From the NCBI GenBank assembly GCA_905331475.1, contig CAJNYU010002097.1, forward strand, positions 1-64,000: a stretch of 64,000 bases of DNA. Reading direction: 5' to 3'. Shown here in pieces: positions 11,694 to 24,003 of the stretch. The number at the start of each line of letters is the position of its first letter. Positions within the stretch are counted from its first letter, which is position 1. A program made the translations under genes and the position numbers. Under the pieces are notes generated by a model. It did no database searches. It was not told where the DNA came from and saw only the letters and a program-made list of their open reading frames with translations. The stretch comes from Rotaria socialis (Eukaryota; Rotifera; Eurotatoria; Philodinida; Philodinidae).

Positions 11694-12030
11694 AGTAGTA
11701 TCATAACCAATTTGATAAAGATCCCGTCCACATAACTTACGATAGTCGGCAGCAAGAAGCATACGTTCCATAGATAAGGATTTGAGATTGAGCCATCTGA
11801 TATTATAATCACTGTGAGGCAGTGCTTTTAGAACAAAATCGATCAAGCATAATGTCAAACAATGAGATTAGGTCACGTAGAATTTGGTAGAGTAGTGTAT
11901 TAATATCCATTAAAGAATTGAGCATTCCGACATTATTCAATTCTTCACAACTTATCAGACGCATTTTGCCAGATAAATCCATCAATCGAACGAATGAATA
12001 TTTCATATTCATTTGTTCATTCGTCTTCAT
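11631..12030 (-). pseudogene. Relic of a bdelloid-type F-box protein gene
   Basis: Reading the minus strand from an ATG at 12030, the frame starts with an F-box-like stretch (about 11870-11990). It then shifts frame near 11840 into a segment containing LPHSDYNIRWLNL and SLSMERMLLAADY, similar to the region after the F-box in the large bdelloid F-box/LRR family. The 3' end runs into a short CACCC hairpin, and the LRR part expected downstream is missing. F-box proteins recruit substrates to SCF ubiquitin ligases; this copy is broken. Confidence 0.5.
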
Positions 12031-12307
12031 GCTTTTTGTCCCTAAGAAGGAATGAAAAAAAACGGAGAAAGGAAATATGTAGAAATATTAGTAGTAAGAT
12101 GGCTCAACATTCTTAAAAAACTATTGACTTGAAATATTTCGAAGTTAACGAAAAACCCATTGTGATATATTCCATTCAATTCGAGAATAAGAACAATGAA
12201 CCAATATCGTTTGTGAAATAAAAACGAAATTCATTACAACAAAACTAATCAGTGTTCAACAAACGTGTTGCTCCTATTGAAATGGATCTAAGTATAGGTT
12301 GTTTTTG

Positions 12308-12517
12308 CTAAGTTATTTGCTTCTCTGCTAAATACAACATAAGTATACTGAGTTTATCAAACTTGTCGCGCAGAAGAGCAGGATCGATGTCTTTGACATC
12401 ATAGCTGAACGTACAAATAATTTGTTGATGCATGGCATCGCCGAGAAGGTCGTCCGAAAGATTGAGTAAATTAGCCACGGCATGATTGGGTAAAAAATCG
12501 TCCTGTATTCGATTGCG
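12308..12517 (-). pseudogene. Relic of an AAA-ATPase gene
   Basis: The minus strand reads a continuous fragment containing NHAVANLLNLSDDLLG, then IICTFSYDVKDIDPALLR and DKFDKLS, ending in a stop. This resembles the stretch of an AAA module covering Walker B, sensor 1 and the DPALLR arginine region. The nucleotide-binding Walker A part is not found upstream, where a CACCC hairpin begins at 12517. In normal proteins the segment after DPALLR continues as a gRL-type turn; here it is altered. It is a truncated relic; the exact AAA subfamily is uncertain. Confidence 0.5.
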
Positions 12518-12561
12518 GGTGTGGTTGTATACATCGCCTGTTTATTAATACGCCCACACCC
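12517..12561. repeat. CACCC hairpin at the end of the AAA relic
   Basis: GGGTGTGG at 12517-12524 pairs with CCACACCC at 12554-12561 around an AT-rich loop of 29 nt. Confidence 0.55.
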
Positions 12562-12748
12562 AAAACTGAGTTTTTCCATCGTAAGTGGATTCTCTGTTTT
12601 CATATCTACGAATGGGATGCTCATAATATCTTTCAATCGACAAGAAAGACGACACTGTAGCTAATTCAGATTAGCGTTGAAAAAACACCAAACTTTTGTT
12701 ATAGGAATAGATCATAAATGTCTTTTAAAAACACGTTTACTGATATTT

Positions 12749-12946
12749 GCAAGGGGGAAAAACTGATTTCTGATACTAGAAATCACTGGAAATCACCAGA
12801 AATCACTAGAAATCACTGGAAATCACTGGAAATCACCAGAAATCGCTAGAAATCACTGGAAATCACTGGAAATCACTAGAAATCACTAGAAATCACTAGA
12901 ACTGACTAGAAATCAAGAAATCAAGAAATCAGTTTTCCCCCCTTGG
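12749..12946. mobile_element. MITE-like element built of 10-bp tandem repeats
   Basis: Imperfect terminal inverted repeats of about 22 bp (core AAAACTGATTTCT with a run of G outside) lie at 12749-12772 and 12923-12946. The interior (about 12776-12920) is a tandem array of about 14 copies of a 10-bp unit AAATCACTGG/AAATCACTAG. A flanking TATTT on both sides could be a 5-bp target duplication. No coding capacity. Confidence 0.65.
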
Positions 12947-13840
12947 CTATTTGGTAATATATTATATTACTCAAAGTTAAACTAAAAATAAGTTATTTCA
13001 AAATCATTCTTTTTCTGTATTTTTCGTAAAAGAAAACGACTAATAGGATTCAAAAGTATGAAGCAATTATATCTCTACTTCAGAGTTTATTTGGGCAATT
13101 GATAAAGCTTTTCTCTCCTATGACAGAGAAATACTTCATTTGCACCCCGAGATCCACGTGAGACGGGATGGTCCCATCCCACGAGGCAGAATGACTTGAT
13201 AAATACACTACATTTTTGGAGCGCAAAGCAAAGTCTTTGTCTGGCGTTGTCTGAATAGCATTAGATCCTGAAGAAGTTAAACGTCTTCTATTCATTCGGT
13301 CAATGGAAAATATGAAACTTGTAAAATGATGTGCAATTATAACTTTTCTATATTTTTAATATTTATTTTTTTCAATAGCGTCATAGTCTCATAGTTTCAA
13401 GTTCGATAAGCATTCAGATAAATTTGACGTTTAATATGATATATGATAATTCAGATGTTGTTTTTGTTTTAATAATTCGTTCCGAGCCATAAATGCATCT
13501 ATCATTGCTTATATAGTGAAACAATCATTATAAGGAAAACTTTACTTTTCATTAATAGCCTTGATAGGATACAAAGATTGCGCTAAAAAAATTAATATTT
13601 ACCCTTGTGAGAAAGAAAAATTATATTAATACACTCCGTTGAGGTATCAAACATAATTAAAAAACATGGACGGTTACGAAAGAGAAAAAAAACATTCATC
13701 ACTAAAAAAAATAGTACAATTATAGAGTGAATACTGATCTTATACAACAAAAAAAAATTAATTTCAATACACAAGCAAGATGTTTGACGACACAGAAACA
13801 TAATTAAGATAAGTCAACTGACGAGAAAAATATTCAATTG
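12947..13840. other. Intergenic, downstream of the CHK2-like gene
   Basis: No gene supported. A minus-strand 71-residue ORF (13080-13295) has no recognisable motif. It contains a small palindrome, GGGATGGTCCCATCCC, near 13163-13178. Confidence 0.45.
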
Positions 13841-15601
13841 TTAATGTTTAACTCTTTTAGGTCTACCACTAGCATAATTATTTTCCACTGGTTTCTCATC
13901 AACTGGTTTCGTACTTGGACTCTCATCGTCACAAGCAGAACGTTTACCAGCAGAAGGTGTTGAAATAGTTTGTGATGGAAACATTATTTTATTAACACGA
14001 GCAGTATTATCATAATCATCAGCTAGCCAAGGATGTTCAAGTACACCATCTATTGTTAATCGTTTTACTGGATCAATACACATCATTTTTCTAATAAGAT
14101 CTTTAACGGATTCAGAAACTTCAGACCAAAATTCATCAGGAAATGTATAAAGACCCTTGATGATTTGATCACTTAAAGGTGTTCCACTAATAGAATCATT
14201 AAAGGGTGGATAACCAACTAAGCAAAGAAAAACAATCAATTAATTCATGAAAATGAAACAAACTTCTCAAGCAAAAAGAAATAGTCTATCAAGTTGTTAA
14301 TTAGGAAACACTTGCGCATAATAAACAAACGATTGTCTTACCTAAACAAATATACAAAATGACACCTAAACTCCAAACATCAACTTTATTAGAATAACTT
14401 CCTTCACCATGTGTAGATAAAACTTCAGGAGCTAAAACCAAAAAGCGAACGAATGCAATAGTAATATTAAATTTTATTCTCTTACCTAAATAATTCGGTG
14501 TACCACAAAATGTTTTCATTAGTGTTGTTTCATTGATAAACCTCGATAAACCAAAATCTGTTATTTTAACTAATGTTTCATTCGTATCTGGTGATGTTAA
14601 AAGAACATTTTCTGGTTTCAAATCACGATGTGTTATCGACTGATCATGTAAATATTTTACACCAAGGCACATCTGTCGAAACAGAAATTTCGTTGTCGAT
14701 TCATCAAATTGCCCATTAGCTACAACACGATCAAATAATTCTCCACCTTCAACTAACTCAAGTACAATATAAACAGCATTCGGCGTATCATAAACATCAT
14801 AAACACGAATAATACACGGATGGTCAAGTGCTCGCAAAATTGAACATTCCAATTCAATTTGTCGATTAAATGTATGTGCTTGAGCACCCAATAATGTAAA
14901 ATGTTTTTTTGCAATAATTTTCATTGCAAATCGATCGCAAGTACCTGCAAGGAAAAAGAAATCATGGCTCAAGCTTAATTCAAAAACAAGCATTTCCTAC
15001 CGCGAATAAAACACAATTTAACTTCACCATAAGCACCACGACCGATTTCTTTCGACAGAATGTATTTATCACGTACAGTCGGTGGTATGGTCGAGTCTTC
15101 TTTAGCATGCGTATCAATATACACATAAACACGATTTGTTTTCGATGCAAGAGCTATTTCAGCATTATTATCAAGTACGCGTCGTTTATTTTTACCAATT
15201 TTGTCACCGTTAACAAATGTTCCATTCGATGATAAATCTTGAATATAAACATAATTTTTTACAGTATCACGAATTATTTTGAAATGTACGGATGAATAGG
15301 TTGCAAACAATTTTGTTGCTTGAACTTCTTTTGAATCAATTATTATGGAACATTTTTTGCCGCGTCCCAATGAATATTCATCTTCAGTTAAATTTATTGA
15401 TGGAAAATACTTATTAATGGATAGAAGTCGACCCCATATATCAGGTTTTTGAATATCGTCTTCTTCACATGGAGCACTATCTTCAATTTCATCGCATCCT
15501 TGTGTTATTTGGGTTGGTACTGGTTCAGCCTAATTGTTTAGATAAAAAAAACAACACATAAACACAATCAATACATAAGTACTCAAGATCTTACTGACCA
15601 T
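13841..15601 (-). CDS. CHEK2: CHK2/RAD53-type checkpoint kinase (FHA + Ser/Thr kinase)
   Basis: Five exons on the minus strand: 15599-15601, 15001-15529, 14486-14944, 14342-14431 and 13841-14217, giving 485 residues. An FHA domain (about residues 34-140) has the phosphothreonine-binding marks GR, SSVHF and SSNGTFVNG. The kinase domain (about 155-432) has GRGAYGEV, AMKI lysine, HRDLKPEN, DFG and an activation loop LMKTFCGTPNYL very close to the CHK2 T-loop, then APE. Only two TQ sites precede the FHA domain, so the ATM/ATR-target cluster is short. The tail ends in basic GRPKRVKH, a likely nuclear signal. CHK2 relays double-strand-break signals to cell-cycle arrest and repair. The first exon (ATG only, donor GTCAGT) is the weakest part of the model. 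It is divergently transcribed from the next gene, 650 nt away. Confidence 0.88.
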
Positions 15602-16250
15602 CGAGTAGAAACACTTGTGCAATAGAAGAATATTGCACACAAATGAGTCAAGGTTGTACTATATATTCTCTCTTGTAAAGTAAATTATTGAATGCGTTGT
15701 CAAGCACCAATCAAACACGGTGTCAACACCGAATACGAGTGACATCTTTTTCTCTATGAAATATAATTCTTTTTAATTCTGACGATTTAAGCAAATACCT
15801 AATTGATCATTATTACTACTAAACAATACTTTCATATTCATAGAAATGATCTTTAGATCTTGATTTTAATTGTGTAATTGTATCAAAGATAGAAAAAACA
15901 ATTCATAATCTTGTCGTTTTTTGGACGTGCCTGCACGCACATGTCATCCTTCAGAAGATTAAAAACTACTTCGCTGGAATTCTAATATGCAACGAAACTT
16001 CCCTGAAATGTTTATACGTGATCTTGAATCACATATGCAAGCAGTGAGATGCGGTTCACATTTTCATACGAATATTAATTTAAGATTAAATAGATAACAT
16101 ATCGTAGACAGCTACTATTTTTCTCTTTCAATTTTCATCAAGTATAACTTCATAAAAGTCAACTGTTGAACTCTTGTGAATTAGAAAACGTGTTTGATTA
16201 GATTCATTCACTTTTGTTCTGTTCATTTCACAAACAAACAAAAAACAATC
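15602..16250. promoter_or_regulatory. Bidirectional upstream region between CHK2-like and membrane-protein genes
   Basis: 649 nt between two divergent starts. AT-rich; no confident promoter element seen. Inferred to hold both promoters from orientation only. Confidence 0.35.
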
Positions 16251-17058
16251 ATGAACAACACACTAATTTCACATGAAATAGAATCTATAACAACTATCAT
16301 AGATTCTACCCCAAACAGTTATGATTCAACAGGTTCTATTTTATATATTGTTGTCGTTCTACTCTGGTATTCTATGGGTATTGTATGCATGTTAGGCATG
16401 CAAATAAAAGCATGCGATGAAACAGCTGGCGATTATCCTAAACGTCGAGCAAAATTTCTAATCGATACTCTTCGTGATCAAACGCAAACAAAAGAAATAC
16501 TTGGTAGTATTCGTTCGTTCATAAGATCAATATTTTCTAGATTTTATCTTTCTTGTAGAAGAGCTTGTTGATAAACAAAAACGTGATAAACTTTGGGATA
16601 TTTATCGAGGTCCAACAGATAACAATAATCATAAATTAAATCGTGACGAAACTCTTCGTATAAGAAACATAGAAAAACAATTAGCTGTTATAAATCAAAA
16701 TCATCGACTTATCAATGAAAATCTAATATCACCAGCAATTTCGAATGATCGGATAAATTCCGATTCCGAGTCAATCATTATTCCTGATATATCATCAGTT
16801 GAAAATCGAGTTCGTGTTCGACGTCGTTCGTCATTAGATCAACAAATACTTGAACGATGGAAAACTGTTGTTGGACAATGTAAAACGCACGAACAACTAC
16901 CATGGTCAATACAAAAATTGATGATTCGTCGACATTTTCGACGACATTATAAAACAATGTTACAAAAATCTGAGCAAATTCATGCATCAATGTATGAACA
17001 ACCAGAATATATTGATAATCCTGATCATCATGCTATTCAAATGGATAAGGACGATTAA
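16251..17058 (+). CDS. Single-pass membrane protein with charged cytoplasmic tail, family not recognised
   Basis: Two exons, 16251-16503 and 16559-17058 (55-nt GT-AG intron), give 250 residues. A short Ser/Thr-rich N-terminus with an NNT glycosylation site precedes one hydrophobic segment (about residues 30-51, ending MLGMQI). The rest is highly charged: RRAKFLIDTLRDQTQTKEIL, then a helix EELVDKQKRDKLWDIYRG, an RRRSS stretch that is a possible basophilic-kinase site, and a basic segment near residue 215. With no signal peptide before the TM the topology is probably N-out, C-in. The layout recalls KCNE-type channel subunits, but I see no diagnostic motif, so no function is assigned. Confidence 0.7.
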
Positions 17059-18035
17059 TAATTATTATTATTATACAACGCTTGTTTTCATGTCGTGTTC
17101 GACTTTTGTATAGTTTAGTAGATTTCAAATACAAAAATAACGAAGCGTGAAAAATCTTGAATTTCTTTTTTTCTATGAAACACAGCTGATCATATAATGA
17201 CGTCGGTTACGTTCGAAAAGGGCGAAAACCACGGTGACGAAATGTGGACACATTAAAAGAAAAGATAATACTTTGGTACAAGACGAACTCCTATTTTTTT
17301 ACTTATCTTATCTTTTCATCACCTGATTTTTGTATTTAAAATGTATTTACATATATACATATCACATAACCTGAAATATGAAAAACAAATCATTTTACAA
17401 ATAACAGCTTATTACGGTGAGAACTAGACTATTTTTTCCTACGCGCAGTATGTCTTCCATTTTGAAAACCAAAAATGCAGTTAAAAAACGAGATCATGTT
17501 CATCGGAAAGCCGTTGTTGCCACTTTAAAAATTTCAGGCAATGGTACAGGATCGATGCCTATGTGTAAACGATAAATTTTGGACTTTGACAGGCAGACCA
17601 CCGAAATTTTCATTATGCAAACTAAATCTTTGATCATCCTTACAGCAGAAATAAATCAGCTTCTCAGATAAATGTACTCGTTAACCTCGAATTACACTGC
17701 CAATCGTCAGAATCTAAGTAGAAGGTAACTCGTGGAGTTTTTCATTACTCTGTCAATTGGTTTCAATAAAAACAAAAATAGATAGACCGACTTTTATTTT
17801 ATTAGTCTATTCGAGAAATGTTTCCAAAACGTGTCATGACTGCTCTCATTATTTATGAAAAAGCAAAGAATATCGAACGATCAGAAAATTCCGACACGTT
17901 TTTAAGACTCATATTTTCTTGTTGTAATCTATTTATCATATTTATGAAAATTACTTTAGCATAAAACGCCACATAAAAACAATCAATATAAATGATATGA
18001 CCCATTAAAAATTTCATATTCATCTGACAAAGTCC
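17059..18035. other. Intergenic spacer
   Basis: 977 nt, AT-rich, no coding signal or repeat recognised. Confidence 0.5.
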
Positions 18036-20154
18036 ATGGATTTATCATTATTTATGAACCGTTATTATCTTCTACTTAAAACTCATTATTTGCTTTTCTA
18101 TTCTGCTTATGGTGCAATAATTCCGATTTTAAATTTAACACTTCGTGCTCATGGTCTTTCGAACACAGAAATTTCCTATTCAAATATCATTCTTCCATTT
18201 TTAATCTTTTTTACAAGTCCACTACTCGGTTTTATTGCTGATCATTCACGTCGTTTTATTTTAACGTTCAATGTTATTTTAAGTATCACCATTTGTCTAT
18301 TCCTAATCATGTTTTTCTTACCAACTGTTAAATCTCATCATATACAAGCTGATATGCGTCATGATAATCAACATGGATATCTATTAATTTTCTGTGCTAG
18401 TCAAGAAGTCGCAACAAAATGTGCAACGAGATCTGAATGCGGATGTTCCTATCAAGCAAGATGTGTACAAGATAAAACGGCATTTAATTTTACATTTACG
18501 ATGAGTTCAATTTCAATAGAAAAAGATTTAAAAGATGATACTAAATCTACATGCGAAATCGATTATCGAGTACCTATCGAAGAGCCATTCATCAAAAGCC
18601 TGCCAGGTTAGTTTAGATCTGAATCGCAATATAAATATAGAATTCATATATCTATTAAGATGATAAATCATTTGAAGCTAAATGTGAAATAGTTTGTTCG
18701 ATTCCATATTTTTGTCATGGTTTACGCTATCAACATCAAGTCATTTATGTTCTTCTTTATTCGCTTATTTATATTATTGGTTCAGCACTCCTATCGAATG
18801 CAAATGCTATCGGTGTATCAATTGGATTTTCTGTTTTAATCCGATCGGATTTAATCGGTAAACAACGCGTTTGGGGAACAATTGGATTTGGTCTTACAGC
18901 GTTTATTAGTAGTCGTCTTTATGGTGCATTTAAAAAAGAATCTGTCTATATTTGTATATTTATAATAATAGCTCTTCTGACAATTATTGTTACAAGTTTC
19001 ATTTCTATAAAAAACGATGATGAAACAATAAAAAGAAATAAACAAACATTGAATTTATCAGCGCTCATTGCACTACTGACAGATTTCGATATTTTTATTT
19101 TTCTTTCCATTGCATTATTTTGGGGCATGTGCCATGGTTGCATGTATCCTGTAAGTTCGAAAATTTGAAGGGAAAAAAAAGAAATCTCTATTCTATTTTC
19201 TCCCTAGTTTGTGTATTTATATATTGATGAAATTGCTCCATGCCAATCACGGTCTATTGTCGGTTGGATGTCATTAGTGTCAGCATTATCGGAAGTTTTC
19301 GCGCTCTACATCGCTCGACGAATGCTGAAATTCTTTGGTACTAATATATCATCAATTATTATTTTTCTGGCATTTGCTGTACGATTTGGTGGATATTATT
19401 TTATACAACAACCTTATCACTTTATATTTGTGGAAGCAATGCATTTTTTCAATTTTGGAATTCTCTATGTTCTTATGGCTCAAAAAGCTGATTCGATTGG
19501 TTAGAATTTTGTTTTTAGTATTAACTTGTGTCTAGTTTATTTTTTTATAGCACCACCTGGTCTGTCCGGTACCCTTCAAGGTATTGCTCATGGCGTCTCG
19601 CATGGCTTAGGTAAGCTAGAATTTCTATGATTAGTCTTAGAAACTAAGAATCTGAAAAATGAGACAGCCGTTACTCATATTCTGAAGAAGAGAACTTCCG
19701 AAATGTCTACGATGATCAGTCGAACATTTTACGAAAATACATTAAAATCGTCTCTTTTTACGATTATGAAAAGAAAATGCCGTTGTTAATAGATGTGCAA
19801 TTATTTTAGGTCGTGGTATTGGTTTGCTTATTTCGTCATTGATCTACATTGTTTTTCAAGAGCGCCTTCTCTTTCTTGTTTTTATGATACTCAACATTAT
19901 TGCTGCGATTATTTATTCTATTTATTTTCTACTAAAATGGAGAAAGTCGTCTCATAAATCACTGACTTCATCGAATAATGATGACGATGAAGATGATGAA
20001 AAAAACAGAATTGAACTTACACTGGAATCAGGTATAGAAAAACAACGTTTTTGCTATAAAAATCGATTTAATTATTTTAATTTTAGATGAATCAATCAAC
20101 AACGAATCCGTAGTATCTATATCAAGAATGAAAATTAACACTGACGATTCATAG
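18036..20154 (+). CDS. MFSD6-like major facilitator transporter, copy 1
   Basis: Six exons: 18036-18606, 18660-19150, 19208-19499, 19551-19610, 19811-20031 and 20087-20154, giving 567 residues with about twelve hydrophobic segments. Family marks: a first helix region with THYLLFYSAYGAIIP, the loop GFIADHSRRF between helices 2 and 3, a Cys-rich extracellular loop (ASQEVATKC, then CGCSYQARC), KQRVWGTIGFG at the start of the later helices, and LSGTLQGIAHG with GLGRGIG near helix 11. These match the MFSD6 / MFS_1-like group of animals, whose substrates are poorly known. The C-terminal tail is cytoplasmic and acidic (NDDDEDDEKN). The next gene downstream is a paralogue with the same intron positions. 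Confidence 0.85.
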
Positions 20155-21229
20155 CCAACATATCTTCCTGGTCTTTTTGTTAAATATTTTATTATTGTTT
20201 TTTTCTGTTGCTAGAAAAACAGTTTTTCCTTATCATCGTACTCAACATGACTCAATTATTCTTTTCAAATAACAATGATTTAAGTTCTCGAATTCGATCG
20301 AAATTAAATACGTCATATCAAATATTGAATTATGTTTCTTTTTGTATTTTCAAATATTTACCACGAAAAAAAAAGTACTAAAGAGAATATATTCTCGGAC
20401 GCTTTAAGAAATAAAATAACGATATAAGCCGTCTATTTAATATAAAGTTTAATTACTAAAAAAACGTACAGATCTGTAATTGATACCATGTCAAGTTCGG
20501 TAGGCTTTTCTTCTTTACATTAGAACAGCATTAATTCATCTTGAAAGAATAAATTTCTAACATACAATACAATTCAAATCTTTTCTTTCTCCTTCCTTTT
20601 TTTGTGTCTGGCGTTAATCGAGACTTGTTACATTGAAAAAGAACTGCATACAGAATACAAAAAAAAGAAGTATATTCATATCGTGTCTGTTATCAGTTTA
20701 TATTGATATTTTTTTTATGTATTAATCTATTTGACATTATATTCGAACGATATACGATTGTTATTTTTGAAACATTCTAACAAGACTCGTTAGTGGGCTC
20801 ATGTACGTGTATTTCTTGAAATTCTTCATTTTCCAGTCTTATTCGATAAGGTCAGAATAATAAGTCAAAAATATGCAGATCAAAGTTCATATTTGGCTTC
20901 ATTCTTTCTTTTCTTATATACACTTAGATAAGGGCCTTGTTAGATATACTACAAAATTTTTTTCTATACGAGCTCGCCACTCCTTTAAGAGATACGGAGC
21001 GGTTTTTTTTCATTTGTTCTGATTTGGAATAGAGTAAAGTATGACAAAAAGAAAAATAATAATAATCCGGATTCTACAAGGCTTCTATTCTTGCCTTTTC
21101 TCTATTTATGACATTTGTACATAATAGGATTCTTTATTAACTGGAAGTATATTTTATTTGTTTTCAAGATCTGAAAATAATTCGTGTCGAAAAAGAAGAA
21201 GCAGAAGAAGAAGAAGCAAAGAAAACAAA
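20155..21229. other. Spacer between tandem transporter genes
   Basis: 1,075 nt, AT-rich, no gene seen; presumably holds the promoter of copy 2. Confidence 0.5.
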
Positions 21230-23394
21230 ATGGAATCACCGTCGATGTTAGCACCGACTGTAAATGTCGTTCGTCGAAGATCGTCATTGCCATTCGTTCA
21301 TCATTTTTATATTCTTTTAAAAGCACATTATTTTCTGTATTTTTCGGCATTTGGTATACTTTATCCAGTAATGAATATTACATTACGTGGCCGTGGTTTA
21401 TCAACAACTGAATTATCATATATAAATATAATAATTCCATTCTTAGTCTTTTTTACAAATCCATTGCTGGGCTTTATTGCTGATCATTCACGCCGTTATT
21501 TATCAACATTTAATATTATTCTTGTAATTATTACGATCACATTTGCTGTTCAGTTCGTCTTACCTTCAGTCAAGTCACGTAATATAGAGGCTGAATTGGT
21601 TGAGATGCATTATGCTGATAAACATTCATACAAATTGAATTTTTGTGCTAGTCAAGAAGTAGCAACAAAATGTGCGTCAAGATCTCAATGCGGTTGTTCA
21701 TATCAAGCAAATTGCACTTTTCATGATTCGATTAATGCTGAAGATTTCAATCAAACGCAGAAGTTTTCTCTGAAATTTACTATGAATGCAACGGATTTCA
21801 CCATCAAGAAAAACGAGTTAAGCGATTTGAGTGAACTACAAGCATGTGGAATTAATTACCAGGTATCTGTTAATCCACCTCTGAACAAACGCACTCCAAG
21901 TGAGAGTTTAGGTAAATAAAATCTTTTTTTTTTATTGTTTAACTTAACAGAAGTTTTTCTACGCAGATCAGACTACGTCTGCCTTGGGCCCAACTAAATT
22001 AGCTGTTTGTGAAGTCACTTGTTCAATAGCACATTTTTGTCACGGATCACGTTATCCCAATCAGATGGGCTACATTCTTGTCTATTCACTGTTGTTTGTT
22101 CTTGGAGCAAGCCTTCTGCAAAACGCTATTGCATTAGGTGCGTCGATTGGTTTTGCTACTATCGATCGTCCTGAAATCTTTGGACAACAACGTATTTATG
22201 GTACGATTGGTTTCGGTGCTGCAGCATTTGGTGCTAGTCGTGTCTATGAATGGCTTCAAACCGAATATGTTTATATAATTATGTTTTGTATTGCAAATGT
22301 TTTGTGCATTTTTGTGACAAGTTTCATTCGTATTGAACCCGAAAAGTTAAATGACGGTACTGCAGTGGGTGAAAATATTGTTGACGACGACGATGACGAC
22401 GAAATCAATGATCCGTCTACGAAGAAAGATAAAAAACCGAAGAAGAAAAGTTCTCTATTTGCATTATCAAAACTTGTTGTCCTATTGAAAAGAGGGGATG
22501 TTATTATTTTTCTAATTCTTTCATTTGCCTGGGGCATGTCTTATGCTGCTTTGGATCCGGTAAGAATTCCGATTGAAGTCATTATTTTTATTCGCGTGTT
22601 TTGTTTTTCAAATTGTTTAGTATTTATATTTATATATCGATGAAATAGAACCATGTAAATCCCGATCAATTGTTGGTCTGATGTCATTAGTATCATCCAT
22701 AGCTGAAGTTTCTGCTCTTTATGTTGCGGGCAGAGTGCTTAAATTTTTGGGTACAAATGTAGCATCAATAATTATTTTTCTGGCATTTGCTGTACGATTC
22801 AGTGGCTATTATTTCATTACAGCACCTTATTATTTTATCTGTATGGAATCGATGCATTTTTTTAATTTTGGAATTCTTTATGTTTTAATGACTGAAAAAG
22901 CTGATTCAATTGGTAGATTTTTAATTATTAAATAGTTTGCATTTTCTTTTAAATTATTTTAGCGCCTGATGGCCTATCTGGTACTCTTCAGGGTGTTGCA
23001 CTTGGAGTTTCGTTTGGTTTAGGTTTGAGATTGCTTTTCATTCGTTTCAGGCGTTGTTTTATTTATGTTTCTGTTGAACAGGTCGAGGTGCTGGTTTGCT
23101 AGCTGCATCATTTATTTATGCATTTACTCAACAGCCTACTCTTTTTCTCGTATTTGCCTTATTTAATTTAATCGCTGCCATCATCTATATTCTCGGTTAT
23201 TTTATTGGCTGGCAAAGCTCGAAAAAGAATGAGAATGATAGGAATGCAAATAAAGGAAAAATTATGATTCAATCAGGTAAATGGTTATGGTTGATTTCTC
23301 TCCTATTGTTAATCGTTTTTCTATAGATACACCATTGAATGAAGAACCATTTTTGTTAACGTCAAAAGCAGACAAACAAACCAGTCAGGCGTAG
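21230..23394 (+). CDS. MFSD6-like major facilitator transporter, copy 2
   Basis: Six exons: 21230-21911, 21967-22559, 22621-22912, 22963-23022, 23082-23276 and 23327-23394, giving 629 residues. Exons 3, 4 and 6 have exactly the same lengths as in copy 1 (292, 60 and 68 nt) and every intron is in the same phase. The protein repeats the copy-1 marks: GFIADHSRRY, CASQEVATKC plus CGCSYQANC, QQRIYGTIGFG and GLSGTLQGVALG. It is longer because of a Ser/Arg N-terminus, a longer Cys-loop and an acidic-then-basic loop around residue 365-385 (DDDDDEINDP followed by KKDKKPKKK). I chose the ATG at 21230; the frame is open further upstream but without an ATG. Tandem duplication with moderate divergence suggests separate substrates or tissues. 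Confidence 0.86.
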
Positions 23395-24003
23395 ACCGAA
23401 AACAGAAACTACAATATATAAATTCTTTTGGACAAGCAATTTTTCTTGACCATCAGATACATTTATAAGTAATGAAAAACGAAAAATGCGAGTTATTTTA
23501 AGCAATTTTTTGTTTTGTTCATTTTGTTTTTCATATTTTTACTGAGCACTATTTTATTCTAGTAGCTAAAAGAAAAAGAGAGATCCTAAACGAGCATGTT
23601 AGTCCTAGCTTTTGTTTTTATTAATAAAATATGTTTCACAATTTTGTGTTTTTCTATCAGATCAATATGTTCTTCTTTAAAACAACGATATATTTTTACA
23701 TGACTCACATTTTATAAATAGACTTGTGATAAGACCGTTACATTTTCAGTCGAATTGAAATCAAGATTAATCCTATATGATGACTATACCATTGTAGGAG
23801 TTGATCACAACCGAAGGTAAAATAATAAAAAGATTTAAGTTTTAACATTCATGGTCATCCTATCGGTTACTCATATTGCTCGAAGATAACAGTCAGTTCT
23901 ATTCTTTTTTTAGTTTAATACTAAATAAATATCAACGTTAAATTTTATCTGTATGTAAAACAAAGATTTCTGTTGATGACCGTCTGCTAAATAGTTACTT
24001 TTG
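23395..24003. other. Intergenic spacer
   Basis: 609 nt, AT-rich, nothing recognised. Confidence 0.5.

Noticed and set aside
12776..12920. Regular 10-bp repeats considered as a CRISPR-like array
   Set aside because: Units are contiguous without unique spacers and lie inside a TIR-bounded element in a eukaryotic genome.
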